This document shows positions 35,131 to 44,613 of a stretch of DNA of 64,000 nucleotides, in pieces. A model generated the notes under the pieces. The model was given only the letters and a program-made list of their open reading frames with translations. It did no database searches and was not told the origin of the DNA. The DNA is from Rothia sp. (in: high G+C Gram-positive bacteria) (GTDB lineage Bacteria > Actinomycetota > Actinomycetes > Actinomycetales > Micrococcaceae): contig JAUMWB010000003.1 in NCBI GenBank assembly GCA_030529845.1, forward strand, positions 1 through 64,000, written 5' to 3'. The translations under genes and the position numbers were made by a program. Each line of letters starts with the position of its first letter. The stretch's first letter is position 1.

Positions 35131-36012
35131 ATGACTACAACCGTTGTGATGCTAACCCCAGAAAATCCCGCCGGTGAGCTGGTCGATGCCAGCAGCCCCC
35201 TCATTAATATTGAAGACCAGGGTCTCACCCGAGGCGACGGGGTCTTTGAGACCATGCTGGCCGCTGACCGCCGCGTCCGGAAATTTGAGGCCCACCTGGG
35301 CCGCCTGACCGGCTCCGCCCGCCTGCTTGATTTACCCCTTCCCGCTGAAGAAGACCTTCGAGCTGCCGTACAGCTTGCCGTTGATTCTGCGGAGCAGGGC
35401 CCCCAGACTGTACTGGGTGAAGAACACACCGTCAAAATCATCATCTCCCGCGGCACCGTTGAAACTGGCCCCCACACCTGGGTGACCGTGGCCCCGTCCT
35501 CCCCCGCGATTCTGCGCCAGCGCGAGCAGGGCGTAAGAGCCATGCTGCTGCCGCGCGGCCACGACCCGGCCGAAGACTCCGCCTACCCCTGGCTCCTCGC
35601 CGGGGCTAAGACTCTTTCCTACGCCATCAACATGTCGGTACTGCGCTACGTGGGCAAGCACGGTGCGGACGACGCCATCTGGGTCACCGACGACCGCCGC
35701 ATCCTTGAGGGAGCTACCTCATCGGTGATTGTAGCTAAGACCGAGGGGCAGAAGAAGGTGCTTTACACCCCCGAGCCCTCCCACGGTATTCTGCCCGGTA
35801 CCACCCAGGGGGCTATTTTTGCCGGCGCTCGCGCAGCCGGCTGGGAACTGGGTTACGGGCCCCTCTACCCCCAAGACCTGCTGGAGGCGGACGCCGTGTG
35901 GCTGGCGTCCTCGGTTCGCCTGTTAGCGCCGGTCACCCACCTCAATGGCACCCCCGTCGCCACCGACAAGGCGCTGACCGAAGAGCTGCTAGGCTACCTG
36001 GCCCGCGGCTAG
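35131..36012 (+). CDS. pabC: Aminodeoxychorismate lyase / class IV aminotransferase-fold enzyme
   Basis: A 293-residue PLP enzyme of fold type IV. It carries INIEDQGLTRGDGVFETM near residue 30-45, the PLP lysine K160 in LAGAKTLSYA, and EGATSSVIVAK plus a GILPGTTQGA phosphate-binding turn. Aminodeoxychorismate lyase makes 4-aminobenzoate for folate. Branched-chain or D-amino acid aminotransferases share the fold, so the exact substrate is likely rather than proved. No pabA/pabB is in the window. Confidence 0.78.
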   Translation: MTTTVVMLTPENPAGELVDASSPLINIEDQGLTRGDGVFETMLAADRRVRKFEAHLGRLTGSARLLDLPLPAEEDLRAAVQLAVDSAEQGPQTVLGEEHTVKIIISRGTVETGPHTWVTVAPSSPAILRQREQGVRAMLLPRGHDPAEDSAYPWLLAGAKTLSYAINMSVLRYVGKHGADDAIWVTDDRRILEGATSSVIVAKTEGQKKVLYTPEPSHGILPGTTQGAIFAGARAAGWELGYGPLYPQDLLEADAVWLASSVRLLAPVTHLNGTPVATDKALTEELLGYLARG

Positions 36013-36030
36013 CGCTAGGGAAGGTGGACG

Positions 36031-37269
36031 TTAGGGCTTGGCCCGGTCGGTCGCGTAGTCGCTCTCTGCCTTAGGGGTTGTGATGAGGCTAAGGCAGGCC
36101 AGGGTAGCGAAGCCCAGCATGGCCAAGGCCATGGGCATGTAGGCCTGCGGCCCCGCCAGCGATACGAGCGGGGCAGCAAGGCCACCCATGAGGGACTGGA
36201 CGGTGCCCATGAGGGCAGATGCTGACCCCGCAATGTGGCGGGCCTCGCCCATGGCCAGGGCTGAAGCATTACCAAAAATAAGGCCCACTGAGGTTGTAAA
36301 GGTAAAGAGCAGAACCATGGTCACCACCAGGGAAGGACCCAACAGGAAGTGCAGGGTCAAGAGAAGCGTTACCAGCAGGATTGAGCTAGCCCCCACGGTC
36401 AGAATGGTTCGCTGGGCCACCCGACCAATCAGGAAAGCATTGAGGAAGGAAGCCAGCACCACGCCCATGGAGTTGAACCCAAAAGCGTAGGTAAAGTGAA
36501 TCTCAGAGAGCCCCATGACGTTCTGCAAGAGGTAGGGGGAACCTGAGACGTAGGCGAAGAGGGCCCCGAAGGACAGCACCAGGGTGAGCATAAAGCCCCG
36601 GTAGCGGCGGTTCTTGGCGACTTCAACCATACCTGCGTACACGGTGAGTAGGCTGCCGGTGCGGCGGCGTTCGGGCGGCAGGGACTCTTTGATGAAGATA
36701 GCAACCAGCACCATAGAGCAGGCCACCAAAACAGCAATGACCTTAAAAACATCCCGCCAATCCCCGTAGGTCAGCACCACTCCACCAAGGAGGGGAGCTA
36801 CCACCGGGGCGAACCCGTTGATCATCATCATGACGCTCATGAGGCGGGCTGTCTGTAGGCCGCTGGTGGAATCAACGATGACGGCCCGGGAGAGCACCAG
36901 CCCGATAGCCCCGGTAAAGCCCATGACAAAACGGGCGGCAATCAGTAGCTCAATGGTAGGTGCAAAGGCGCAGGCCAGGGTCGCTAAGGCGCAGAGAACT
37001 ACCCCAATGAGGAGGGGGAGACGCCGGCCGGTCTTGTCGGAGAGCGGCCCTACAATAAACTGGCCCGCCCCCATGCCTGCCAGGAAGGCGGTAAGGGTCA
37101 GCTGGACGGTGGGGGCTGTTGTGCCCAGGTCGGACGCAATTGCGGGCAGGGCTGCCAGGTACATATCGATGGCCAGGGGGCCCACAGCGGTCAGAGAGGC
37201 AAGAGCGAAAATGGCGATGAGGGGAAGGCCTGGCCCGGTTTCTGACGCATGTGAATCTGCGGTATTCAT
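36031..37269 (-). CDS. Bcr/CflA-type multidrug efflux MFS transporter
   Basis: A 412-residue protein with twelve helices. TAVGPLAIDMYLAALPAIASDL in helix 1, the motif A loop GPLSDKTGRRLPLL and motif C-like sequences mark the Bcr/CflA drug:H+ antiporter family. The ATG lies near AGAGACATG. It converges on pabC with an 18-base gap and no obvious terminator. Substrates of this family include bicyclomycin and chloramphenicol; nothing in the sequence indicates which. Confidence 0.85.
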   Translation of the reverse strand: MNTADSHASETGPGLPLIAIFALASLTAVGPLAIDMYLAALPAIASDLGTTAPTVQLTLTAFLAGMGAGQFIVGPLSDKTGRRLPLLIGVVLCALATLACAFAPTIELLIAARFVMGFTGAIGLVLSRAVIVDSTSGLQTARLMSVMMMINGFAPVVAPLLGGVVLTYGDWRDVFKVIAVLVACSMVLVAIFIKESLPPERRRTGSLLTVYAGMVEVAKNRRYRGFMLTLVLSFGALFAYVSGSPYLLQNVMGLSEIHFTYAFGFNSMGVVLASFLNAFLIGRVAQRTILTVGASSILLVTLLLTLHFLLGPSLVVTMVLLFTFTTSVGLIFGNASALAMGEARHIAGSASALMGTVQSLMGGLAAPLVSLAGPQAYMPMALAMLGFATLACLSLITTPKAESDYATDRAKP

Positions 37270-37395
37270 GTCTCTCGTCTCTGCGGCTTATATGTGGTGA
37301 TGAGGTGGCCTAGAAAGCCCCTTGTATTCTACGCCCGCCGCTTTCGTGTGTGACAGGGAAAATCATGTGACCTTGCAGTAATGAAAGAATGTGAC

Positions 37396-37986
37396 CTACC
37401 GCTGAAGATAGCGGACGCCCGCACCCTCGTAAGCGCTTGCGTAGGCTGCCAGCAGGTCAGCTTCTTGCTCCGCCCACATGTCCCAGTAGGGGCGGTAGGT
37501 TTCTCCGTCCCGGGCTAGAGCCCGCTGCCTGCGGCGCACGGTATCAAGCTCTACGAAAACCCCCACATCGTGGGCACCGGTGAGAGCCCCAACTCCTTCG
37601 GCAATCAGCACCCCGCCTGCCGCCTGCTGGGCAGCGGTAAAGGGGTGCGGTCCGGTTGCCTGCGAGCTCGCCCAATCCCAGCCAAACCAGCGCGGGGCAG
37701 CGCCGGGGGAGCTGGCGCGTCCGCTCACTACCGCCTCTGCAAGCCGCTGCCAGACCAGGGCAGCCTGCGCCAGCCCGCTCCAGCCCTGGTAGAGATCTTC
37801 AAGGTGGAAGACCTCCGTAACCATCCCCCGCCCCCGCAGACAGGCAGCCAGGTCACCCGCCAGAGTGGTCTTACCCGACCCGCTGCGGCCATCAACCGCT
37901 ACGAGCAGGGGGCGCTCGCCCTCCTGATGGCTTCGGGCTTGCTCGATGAGCTCACACAGGGGCTCTAATTCCCTATAGTCTGGCAC
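37396..37986 (-). CDS. P-loop kinase, uridine kinase-like
   Basis: A 196-residue cytoplasmic protein with Walker A VDGRSGSGKTTLAGDL (residues about 31-46), the uridine kinase-like HLEDLYQGW segment after strand 2 and an Arg-rich lid RRRQRALARDGE. Such actinobacterial proteins are related to nucleoside and pantothenate kinases but often lack a tested substrate. GTG start with AAGGAG upstream. The protein is shorter than classical Udk (about 210 residues). Confidence 0.65.
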   Translation of the reverse strand: MPDYRELEPLCELIEQARSHQEGERPLLVAVDGRSGSGKTTLAGDLAACLRGRGMVTEVFHLEDLYQGWSGLAQAALVWQRLAEAVVSGRASSPGAAPRWFGWDWASSQATGPHPFTAAQQAAGGVLIAEGVGALTGAHDVGVFVELDTVRRRQRALARDGETYRPYWDMWAEQEADLLAAYASAYEGAGVRYLQR

Positions 37987-38079
37987 CTTGTCGGCTCCTT
38001 TTCAGCCTGTCAACTTCTCTGCCCTCAGGCTACCGCACGGCAGTCGACCCCGGCGTCCGGCCTGCTCATCTGGCCCAGG

Positions 38080-38574
38080 CTAGCTGCTGTGGGCCTGGGT
38101 CTGCTCGATGACCCCGGGCACGGCGTCCCGAATCATCTGGAAGGTCCCATAGAAGTCGCTCATGTCACCGTACCAGGGGTCGTAGATGCCCAGTTGGTCC
38201 AGGGGCTGGTCTGCGACAGCCGGGTCGAACTCGCGCATGAGCCGAACCTTGGCTGCTGCTTCTTCATCGGGGGCCAGGCGCTTGAGCGCCCGGTAGTGGT
38301 TGGTGTCCATGGCCAAGAGTAGGTCATAGCGGTCAAAGTCGGCCCGGGTGAACTGCTGGGCCCTGTGGGAGCCGGTATTGATGTTGAGCTCATCGAGCAC
38401 CTTCTTGGCCCGGCGGTCGATGGGGTTACCTTCTTCCTCATTAGAGATACCGCTAGAAGCTACCTCTACGGTGAGTCCGGCCTGGGCTGCGGCCTGCTTA
38501 ATCAGGTACTCGCCCATGGGGGAGCGGCAGATGTTACCGGTGCATACAGTCATAATTCGATACATGCTCACCAT
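38080..38574 (-). CDS. Low-molecular-weight protein-tyrosine phosphatase
   Basis: A 164-residue enzyme with the P-loop CTGNICRS (nucleophile C11, R17) at the N-terminus and the general-acid loop DPWYGD near residue 135, both complete. LMW-PTPs dephosphorylate protein tyrosines and, in some bacteria, regulate capsule export. The frame continues upstream for 82 codons, but the family N-terminus is at ATG 38574 or ATG 38565; ribosome-binding sites are weak for both. No tyrosine kinase gene is adjacent. Confidence 0.85.
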   Translation of the reverse strand: MVSMYRIMTVCTGNICRSPMGEYLIKQAAAQAGLTVEVASSGISNEEEGNPIDRRAKKVLDELNINTGSHRAQQFTRADFDRYDLLLAMDTNHYRALKRLAPDEEAAAKVRLMREFDPAVADQPLDQLGIYDPWYGDMSDFYGTFQMIRDAVPGVIEQTQAHSS

Positions 38575-38684
38575 GTTCCCACGGAGCTCTCGGCAAAAGC
38601 TGGGCATGCGCTGAATCTGAATAAAAAGTGTAAAAAAGTTCGCTCTGAGGCGGAAAAATAAGGGCAACCTGTGTATAGTCTTAC

Positions 38685-38834
38685 AGGTACACACACTTGA
38701 TGGTGGCTCTAAGGTAAAAAGGCTTACCCGGTTCATACAGCAGTGAACTGTAAAGAGTTGCACCAGACACTCAGTTTCTTGAGTTCTTTCGAGATGATAG
38801 AAGCCCCGCAGGCCACACACCTGCGGGGCTTTTG
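38685..38834 (+). ncRNA. Candidate small RNA ending in a strong terminator
   Basis: A terminator at 38801-38834 points rightward but no plus-strand gene precedes it: the only upstream gene is on the minus strand. The 150 bases before it contain hairpins GGTAA/TTACC (about 38714-38729) and GTTCA/TGAAC, and a TATAGT element lies at 38674-38679. This is the layout of an intergenic sRNA. No known family is recognised and the -35 region is poor. Confidence 0.35.
38801..38834 (+). terminator. Strong orphan terminator
   Basis: AAGCCCCGCAGG pairs with CCTGCGGGGCTT around a short CACACA-type loop, followed by TT. The minus-strand reading lacks a T-run, so it acts on plus-strand transcripts. Confidence 0.75.
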
Positions 38835-38870
38835 CGTATCAACTTTACCCACCGGGGCACCCCCTTGCTG

Positions 38871-38890
38871 TTATACCCCTGGGGGTATAA
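38871..38890. promoter_or_regulatory. CsoR-family-type operator over the promoter of the Cys-rich small gene
   Basis: Perfect nine-base arms TTATACCCC and GGGGTATAA separated by TG. The right arm overlaps a consensus -10 (TATAAT, 38886-38891), with TTGCTG at 38865-38870 as a possible -35. ATACCCC/GGGGTAT dyads are the binding sites of CsoR/CstR/RcnR-family repressors, which respond to Cu(I), persulfides or Ni/Co. No csoR-like gene is in the window. Confidence 0.7.
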
Positions 38891-38926
38891 TCTGGAGGTG
38901 CTGTTTCTCAATCAAGGAGAGTTTCT

Positions 38927-39109
38927 ATGTGCCGTCCTGTAACCTGCAAAATTTGCTCAAAGACCACCTGGGCAGGTTGTGGCCAGCATGTCGCAACCGT
39001 TAAGGCTTCAGTGCCCAAGGGGCAGTGGTGCGATGGGAAGCATAGCGATGCTGAAAAAGCTCAGGCTTCTGCCGGTACCGGTTTCTTTGCAAAGATTTTC
39101 GGCAGGTAG
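38927..39109 (+). CDS. Small Cys-rich, probably metal-binding protein (60 aa)
   Basis: A 60-residue protein with five cysteines in its first 35 residues: C2, then C7-x2-C10, C18 and C35, plus histidines in the QHV and DGKH segments, and TTWAGCGQHV in the middle. The spacing resembles a zinc ribbon or copper/zinc-binding knuckle. AAGGAG precedes the ATG with ideal spacing. The promoter is overlapped by a perfect CsoR-family-type dyad, so expression should respond to copper, another metal or reactive sulfur. Similar short proteins occur in other bacteria (recalled, not searched); no function is assigned to them here. Confidence 0.75.
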   Translation: MCRPVTCKICSKTTWAGCGQHVATVKASVPKGQWCDGKHSDAEKAQASAGTGFFAKIFGR

Positions 39110-39123
39110 AGGCTAAAGTTTGC

Positions 39124-39175
39124 CCCCGTTCTACCTATCGGCTTCCTGAGAGGCGCGGGGTGGTACGGGGCTTTT
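39124..39175 (+). terminator. Probable terminator of the Cys-rich small gene
   Basis: CCCCGT (39124-39129) and ACGGGG (39165-39170), extended by ACC/GGT pairs, precede CTTTT. The loop is large and the stem imperfect. Confidence 0.45.
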
Positions 39176-39199
39176 AGATGCCCGCTTACAATGGGTGAC

Positions 39200-39625
39200 A
39201 TGAGTACCAGCACATCGGTCAACGACGACCGCCCTGAGGAACAGATCCCTAAACCTCGCCGCAGCGGGGGTAACCGTCTAGCTCTTGCCACTCTACCGCT
39301 CATTTTCATCCTTGCACCTTGGATTCTAGCGTTGACTGCGCCTGAGCAAGTGGTGATTACTTCGATTCTGGTTGGCACCCCGCTCGTTCTTGCCTTACTC
39401 GCCGCCTATGATGCGGCCACCTACCGACCTAATCTCACTTTCGTCCTGTTGGCCGCAGCTTGTATGTGGCTGGCATCTAGGCTTTTTTATCCGGACGGAG
39501 CAGGCTGGTATGTTTGGGCGGTCATTATCATCTATATCGTGTCAGTCAGCCCCTGGCGCAAAAAATTTGCGGACGAGTGGGGCACAAGTTCCGAGGGTAA
39601 AGAAGACATCGGAGGGGAAGAGTAA
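39200..39625 (+). CDS. Small membrane protein of unknown function, first of a three-gene set
   Basis: About 141 residues (ATG 39200; an in-frame ATG nine bases earlier is possible). A charged Pro-rich N-terminus precedes four hydrophobic segments, and the C-terminus is acidic and cytoplasmic-looking. No family is recognised. Its stop overlaps the next ATG by one base (TAATG), so the two are translationally coupled. The base composition of this and the next two genes looks poorer in GC than that of their neighbours, suggesting an accessory insertion. Confidence 0.6.
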   Translation: MSTSTSVNDDRPEEQIPKPRRSGGNRLALATLPLIFILAPWILALTAPEQVVITSILVGTPLVLALLAAYDAATYRPNLTFVLLAAACMWLASRLFYPDGAGWYVWAVIIIYIVSVSPWRKKFADEWGTSSEGKEDIGGEE

Positions 39626-40485
39626 TGCTCCGCTGGGAACTGCACCACCCTGCGGCAGGGCATCTGCTTCTGGAGTGTGGATCTGATGCCGAGTTTATCG
39701 AGCTTGACCCGGACTGGCCTATCAAAAAACCAGATGAAAAGTCACTGCACGCCTTTAATGAGTCCCCGGTAGGGGCGAAGCTTCGTGAACGTATTGCCGA
39801 ACGTATCGACCGGCCTAAGCAACGGGTGCGGGTGCTCGTTGATGGTGAAGTGGTGGGTCGGTACGACCATACTCCTGCCAGTATTGGGCTCAAGAAGAAT
39901 CTTCGCGGCGGGAAGTTCTCCCGGGCTAAGACCACTGTTTCCACAGAGCCTCAGCTCAAACTCACCACAAACTTTCTGGACGAGCTGCTGGTCGTGGCCT
40001 ATAAACATGGGACAGCTAAGGAATATGTTGAGCTTGACGTGCCAGCCGGTAGCCGGTCAGAAGCCTACCGTGAAACGCTTGAAAGAAGCTCATCTCGACG
40101 GTTTGTGTTGCCTTTGCTGTTCGGCTTGGGTCGCTCCGCCGGGTTTCTCGCCATGCTGGTGCTTATGCCTGTGTTGAGTAGGGTAATGCAGTGGCTGGTT
40201 GAACGTCTTCCCGATATACATGCGCCCCAGATAGCCCTGCCGGTTCCGGAATTTACTCTTTCCTTTCCCGCACCACCCCAGATAAGTCTGCCCGTTCCTT
40301 CCTGGCACGCCCCCTGGCCTACCATTACTCCGCCGGATTGGCTGCTTTTTCTCATGGAATACTCCAAAGCCTGGGTCCCTCTTGTCATCGGAGTAGTCGC
40401 TGCAATTCTGGCTGTATGTAATGGGAAAAAATCTAAGCGCAGGAGGGCCGAGCTTGAAACTGACGGCAAAGAAGTTCGGAGATAG
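39625..40485 (+). CDS. Membrane protein of unknown function with Pro-rich extracytoplasmic loop
   Basis: A 286-residue protein. Residues 1-150 are soluble and mixed alpha/beta, with many Glu, Asp and Lys. A first helix (about 155-175) leads to a loop of near-repeats alternating aliphatic residues, Pro and Val (ALPVPEFTLSFPAPPQISLP, about 205-225) and a second helix (about 255-275) with a basic tail. The Pro-rich repeat resembles a spacer exposed outside the membrane. No family is recognised and no function is proposed. Confidence 0.6.
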   Translation: MLRWELHHPAAGHLLLECGSDAEFIELDPDWPIKKPDEKSLHAFNESPVGAKLRERIAERIDRPKQRVRVLVDGEVVGRYDHTPASIGLKKNLRGGKFSRAKTTVSTEPQLKLTTNFLDELLVVAYKHGTAKEYVELDVPAGSRSEAYRETLERSSSRRFVLPLLFGLGRSAGFLAMLVLMPVLSRVMQWLVERLPDIHAPQIALPVPEFTLSFPAPPQISLPVPSWHAPWPTITPPDWLLFLMEYSKAWVPLVIGVVAAILAVCNGKKSKRRRAELETDGKEVRR

Positions 40486-40583
40486 CACAGGGAAAACGTA
40501 AACCAGGGCGGGCTGCACCCACTCAGGGTGTTCCGCAACCTGCACCCGGTACGCAGGCGCCCGATACCCTTATTGGCGGCCCC

Positions 40584-40709
40584 ATGCCTCAGCCTCCTGC
40601 TGATCCTAAAAAGAAAAATACGGGTCTGCTTATCGGTGGCCTGCTGGCTATCGGTATTGCCATAGCTATCCTGTCGGGGCTTATGATCTCTGGCATCTTC
40701 GGCGGGTAG
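40584..40709 (+). CDS. Very small single-helix membrane protein, possibly longer with an ATA start
   Basis: From the only canonical start (ATG 40584) the frame gives 41 residues: a Pro/Lys-rich head and one helix of about 20 residues. The same frame is open back to 40464 and reads like coding sequence (Gly-Lys-Arg-Lys-Pro, then Pro/Gln/Thr-rich) from ATA 40482, at the junction with the preceding stop. A natural 75-residue protein whose ATG has become ATA, or which uses ATA, would fit the coupled layout of the cluster. Confidence 0.45.
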   Translation: MPQPPADPKKKNTGLLIGGLLAIGIAIAILSGLMISGIFGG

Positions 40710-40783
40710 AGAACACCTTCTGCAGGTTCTAGAACGCAGTGCATTGCCCCTTGGCTGCACTGGGGCCTAGCGCCACCTTGCTG

Positions 40784-40820
40784 AGTCGGCACCTCGCTGT
40801 TGCTGGGGGCCGACTTTTTT
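40784..40820 (+). terminator. Terminator after the small membrane-protein cluster
   Basis: AGTCGGC (40784-40790) and GCCGACT (40809-40815) followed by TTTTT. Confidence 0.75.
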
Positions 40821-40849
40821 GTGTGTACTTTCAGGGTTTTAAAAGGTGC

Positions 40850-40896
40850 GGACGCCACAGCCCGCCCCTGCCCTGCAAAGGCGGGGGCGGGCGTCC
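40850..40896. repeat. GC-rich inverted repeat between terminator and dnaK promoter
   Basis: GGACGCC (40850-40856) with GGCGTCC (40890-40896), and inner CCCGCCCC with GGGGCGGG, could form a stable structure. No T-run follows. Apart from this, the terminator and the HAIR elements, the 362-base gap before dnaK shows nothing. Confidence 0.45.
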
Positions 40897-40936
40897 GTCC
40901 GCTTCCCATAAGCCTAAACTGTTAATGCGCAAAAAA

Positions 40937-40957
40937 GTTGAGTCTTTTTGACTCAAC
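40937..40957. promoter_or_regulatory. HAIR operator 1 (HspR site) upstream of dnaK
   Basis: GTTGAGT, seven bases, ACTCAAC: the HAIR consensus CTTGAGT-N7-ACTCAAG with only the outermost pair exchanged. It lies just ahead of TTGACT (40962-40967), the likely -35. Confidence 0.85.
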
Positions 40958-41007
40958 TCTGTTGACTTCTGCTCAAAACGTGGCAAACTAGATATCAAGA
41001 CAAGCGG

Positions 41008-41028
41008 GTTGAGCCTTCCAGACTCAAC
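41008..41028. promoter_or_regulatory. HAIR operator 2 (HspR site) upstream of dnaK
   Basis: GTTGAGC, seven bases, ACTCAAC, one mismatch within the dyad. It lies about 40 bases downstream of the -35, so the two operators bracket the promoter and HspR could block it from both sides. Confidence 0.8.
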
Positions 41029-41071
41029 TTGCTTGAAAGATGTACAGATAGCCAAATCTCAAGGAGAAAAC

Positions 41072-42919
<1,848 letters not shown>

Positions 42920-42921
42920 TC

Positions 42922-43527
42922 ATGGCTGAGAACACCAACGAGCCCGTAGACAACCAGCCCGAGGGCACCGACCCTCTGGAGGAAGCCTTCGCCGCCCCGG
43001 CAGCCGAAGGTCACCCCGAGCCCGAAGGTGTAGCTGCTGACGCTGCAGCAGATGAGGAATCTGCCGCAGCCGAGGCCGGCGAAAGTGCAGAGGCAGCTGA
43101 GAGCGCTGACGCGGCCCTGGCCGCCGAACGTCTTGAAGATCTGCGCCGCCTTCAGGCCGAGTTCACCAACTACAAGAACCGCACCGCCAAGGAAAAGGAG
43201 CAGCTGCGCGACTTCGTCATCGCCGATCTGGTTGCCGCCCTGCTGCCCGTCATCGACGATATCGATGCCGCCCGCAAGCACGGCGACCTTGAAGAAGGCC
43301 CCTTCGCCGCCATCGCTAACAAGCTCGAAGAGACCCTGACCAAGCAGGGCCTGGAGCGCTTTGGCGAAGTCGGTGAACCCTTCAACCCCCAGGTTCACGA
43401 GGCTGTCCTGCAGCAGCCCACCAGCGAGGTTGAGCCCGACTCAGTCTCCATGGTTCTTCGCAACGGTTACAAGGTCAAGGACCGCGTGGTCCGCACCGCC
43501 CAGGTAGCTGTTGCGGTAGCAGAGTAA
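42922..43527 (+). CDS. grpE: Nucleotide-exchange factor GrpE
   Basis: A 201-residue protein with a long acidic Ala/Glu-rich N-terminal region, the GrpE coiled coil (LEDLRRLQAEFTNYKNRTAKEK) and the beta domain (GEPFNPQVHEAVLQQP). It opens the DnaK nucleotide pocket. The ATG follows dnaK by two bases. Confidence 0.95.
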   Translation: MAENTNEPVDNQPEGTDPLEEAFAAPAAEGHPEPEGVAADAAADEESAAAEAGESAEAAESADAALAAERLEDLRRLQAEFTNYKNRTAKEKEQLRDFVIADLVAALLPVIDDIDAARKHGDLEEGPFAAIANKLEETLTKQGLERFGEVGEPFNPQVHEAVLQQPTSEVEPDSVSMVLRNGYKVKDRVVRTAQVAVAVAE

Positions 43528-43535
43528 GGACGCGG

Positions 43536-43573
43536 GCGGGCACCCGGCCTGATAGGTCAGGCTAGGTGCCCGC
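43536..43573 (+). other. Hairpin in the grpE-dnaJ gap
   Basis: GCGGGCACC (43536-43544) and GGTGCCCGC (43565-43573), with inner GCCTGA/TCAGGC, form a strong stem without a T-run. It could be a processing or attenuation site that lowers dnaJ and hspR expression relative to dnaK. The rest of the gap includes a possible weak -10 (TAAGAT) before dnaJ. Confidence 0.5.
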
Positions 43574-43624
43574 TCTGTCTACCCCCCCTAAAAGACATAA
43601 GATCTACCTCGGAAGGAGAGGCAC

Positions 43625-44611
43625 ATGGCGAGCGAAAACTGGCTCCATCAAGATTTTTATAAGGTACTGGGCGTAGCCGAGGACGCTTCCGAGGCGGATA
43701 TCAAGAAGGCCTACCGCAAGCTGGCCCGCAAGTACCACCCCGACCAGAACCCCGGCGACGAGGCCGCTGAGAAGAAATTCAAGGAAGTCTCAGAAGCCTA
43801 CGACGTGCTCTCAGACCCCAAGCAGAAGGAAGAGTACGACCAGATTCGCAAGTACGGCGCTGCCGGCTTCGGCGGTGCTGGTGGCGGCTTCCCGGGTGGT
43901 TTCCCCGGTGGGGCCGGGGGATTCCCCGGTGGTGCTGGCGGTATCAACATCGAAGATTTGCTCGGCGGCATGTTCGGTGGTGGCGCTGGCTTTGGCGGGG
44001 CCGGACGTTCCGCCGGCGGCTTCCCCGGCGGTGCGGGCGGCTTCCCCGGCGGCGGCTTCTCAGCCCCCAAGGGCGAGGACGCCACCACCAGCGCCCGCAT
44101 CACCATCCAGCAGGCCTACGACGGCGCTGAGGTCTCGGTCTTCCGCCCCGGCGGCTCCCAGACCCAGGTCCGCCTGCCCCGCGGCGTCAAGGACGGCCAG
44201 AAAATCCGTGCCCGCGGCAAGGGGCACCCCGGTGCCGGTGGGGCAGGGGACCTGATCGTCACCGTCCGCGTAGATTCTCACCCCGTCTTTGACCGCGAGG
44301 GCGATAACCTGCTCGTGCGTGTGCCCGTCACCCTGGAAGAAGCCGTCAAGGGCGGCGTGATTGAGGCCCCCACCCTCGACGGGGGGAGCGTCAAACTCCG
44401 CCTGGCTGCCGGGGCCCCGTCCGGCCGTAAGCTGCGTGCTAAGGGCCGCGGCTTCGTGACCAAGAAGGGCACCGGCGATATGCTGGTTATCCCCGAGGTG
44501 CAGCTGCCCACCGATCTGACCCCCGAAGCTGAGGCAGCTCTCGACGCCTTCTTTGCGGCTGCACCCCAGGCCAACCCCCGTGAGGACCTGCTGAGGAAAG
44601 CTGGTGACTAA
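43625..44611 (+). CDS. dnaJ: DnaJ-family co-chaperone without zinc finger
   Basis: A 328-residue protein. The J domain (about 10-75) has H38-P-D40. A 90-residue Gly/Phe region follows, made of repeated GGFPGG units, and then the two C-terminal beta domains. The CxxCxGxG zinc-finger module is absent, so it is of the CbpA/DnaJ-type-B architecture although it sits in the classical operon position. It stimulates DnaK ATPase and delivers substrates. GGAAGGAGAGG precedes the ATG. Confidence 0.93.
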   Translation: MASENWLHQDFYKVLGVAEDASEADIKKAYRKLARKYHPDQNPGDEAAEKKFKEVSEAYDVLSDPKQKEEYDQIRKYGAAGFGGAGGGFPGGFPGGAGGFPGGAGGINIEDLLGGMFGGGAGFGGAGRSAGGFPGGAGGFPGGGFSAPKGEDATTSARITIQQAYDGAEVSVFRPGGSQTQVRLPRGVKDGQKIRARGKGHPGAGGAGDLIVTVRVDSHPVFDREGDNLLVRVPVTLEEAVKGGVIEAPTLDGGSVKLRLAAGAPSGRKLRAKGRGFVTKKGTGDMLVIPEVQLPTDLTPEAEAALDAFFAAAPQANPREDLLRKAGD

Positions 44612-44613
44612 GA

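Noticed and set aside
38743-39003. Reading frame spanning 38743-39003
   Set aside because: It crosses a strong terminator and the promoter of the next gene, and lacks a ribosome-binding site.
43857-44070. Tandem DNA repeat in dnaJ
   Set aside because: The repeats encode the normal Gly/Phe-rich linker of J proteins.
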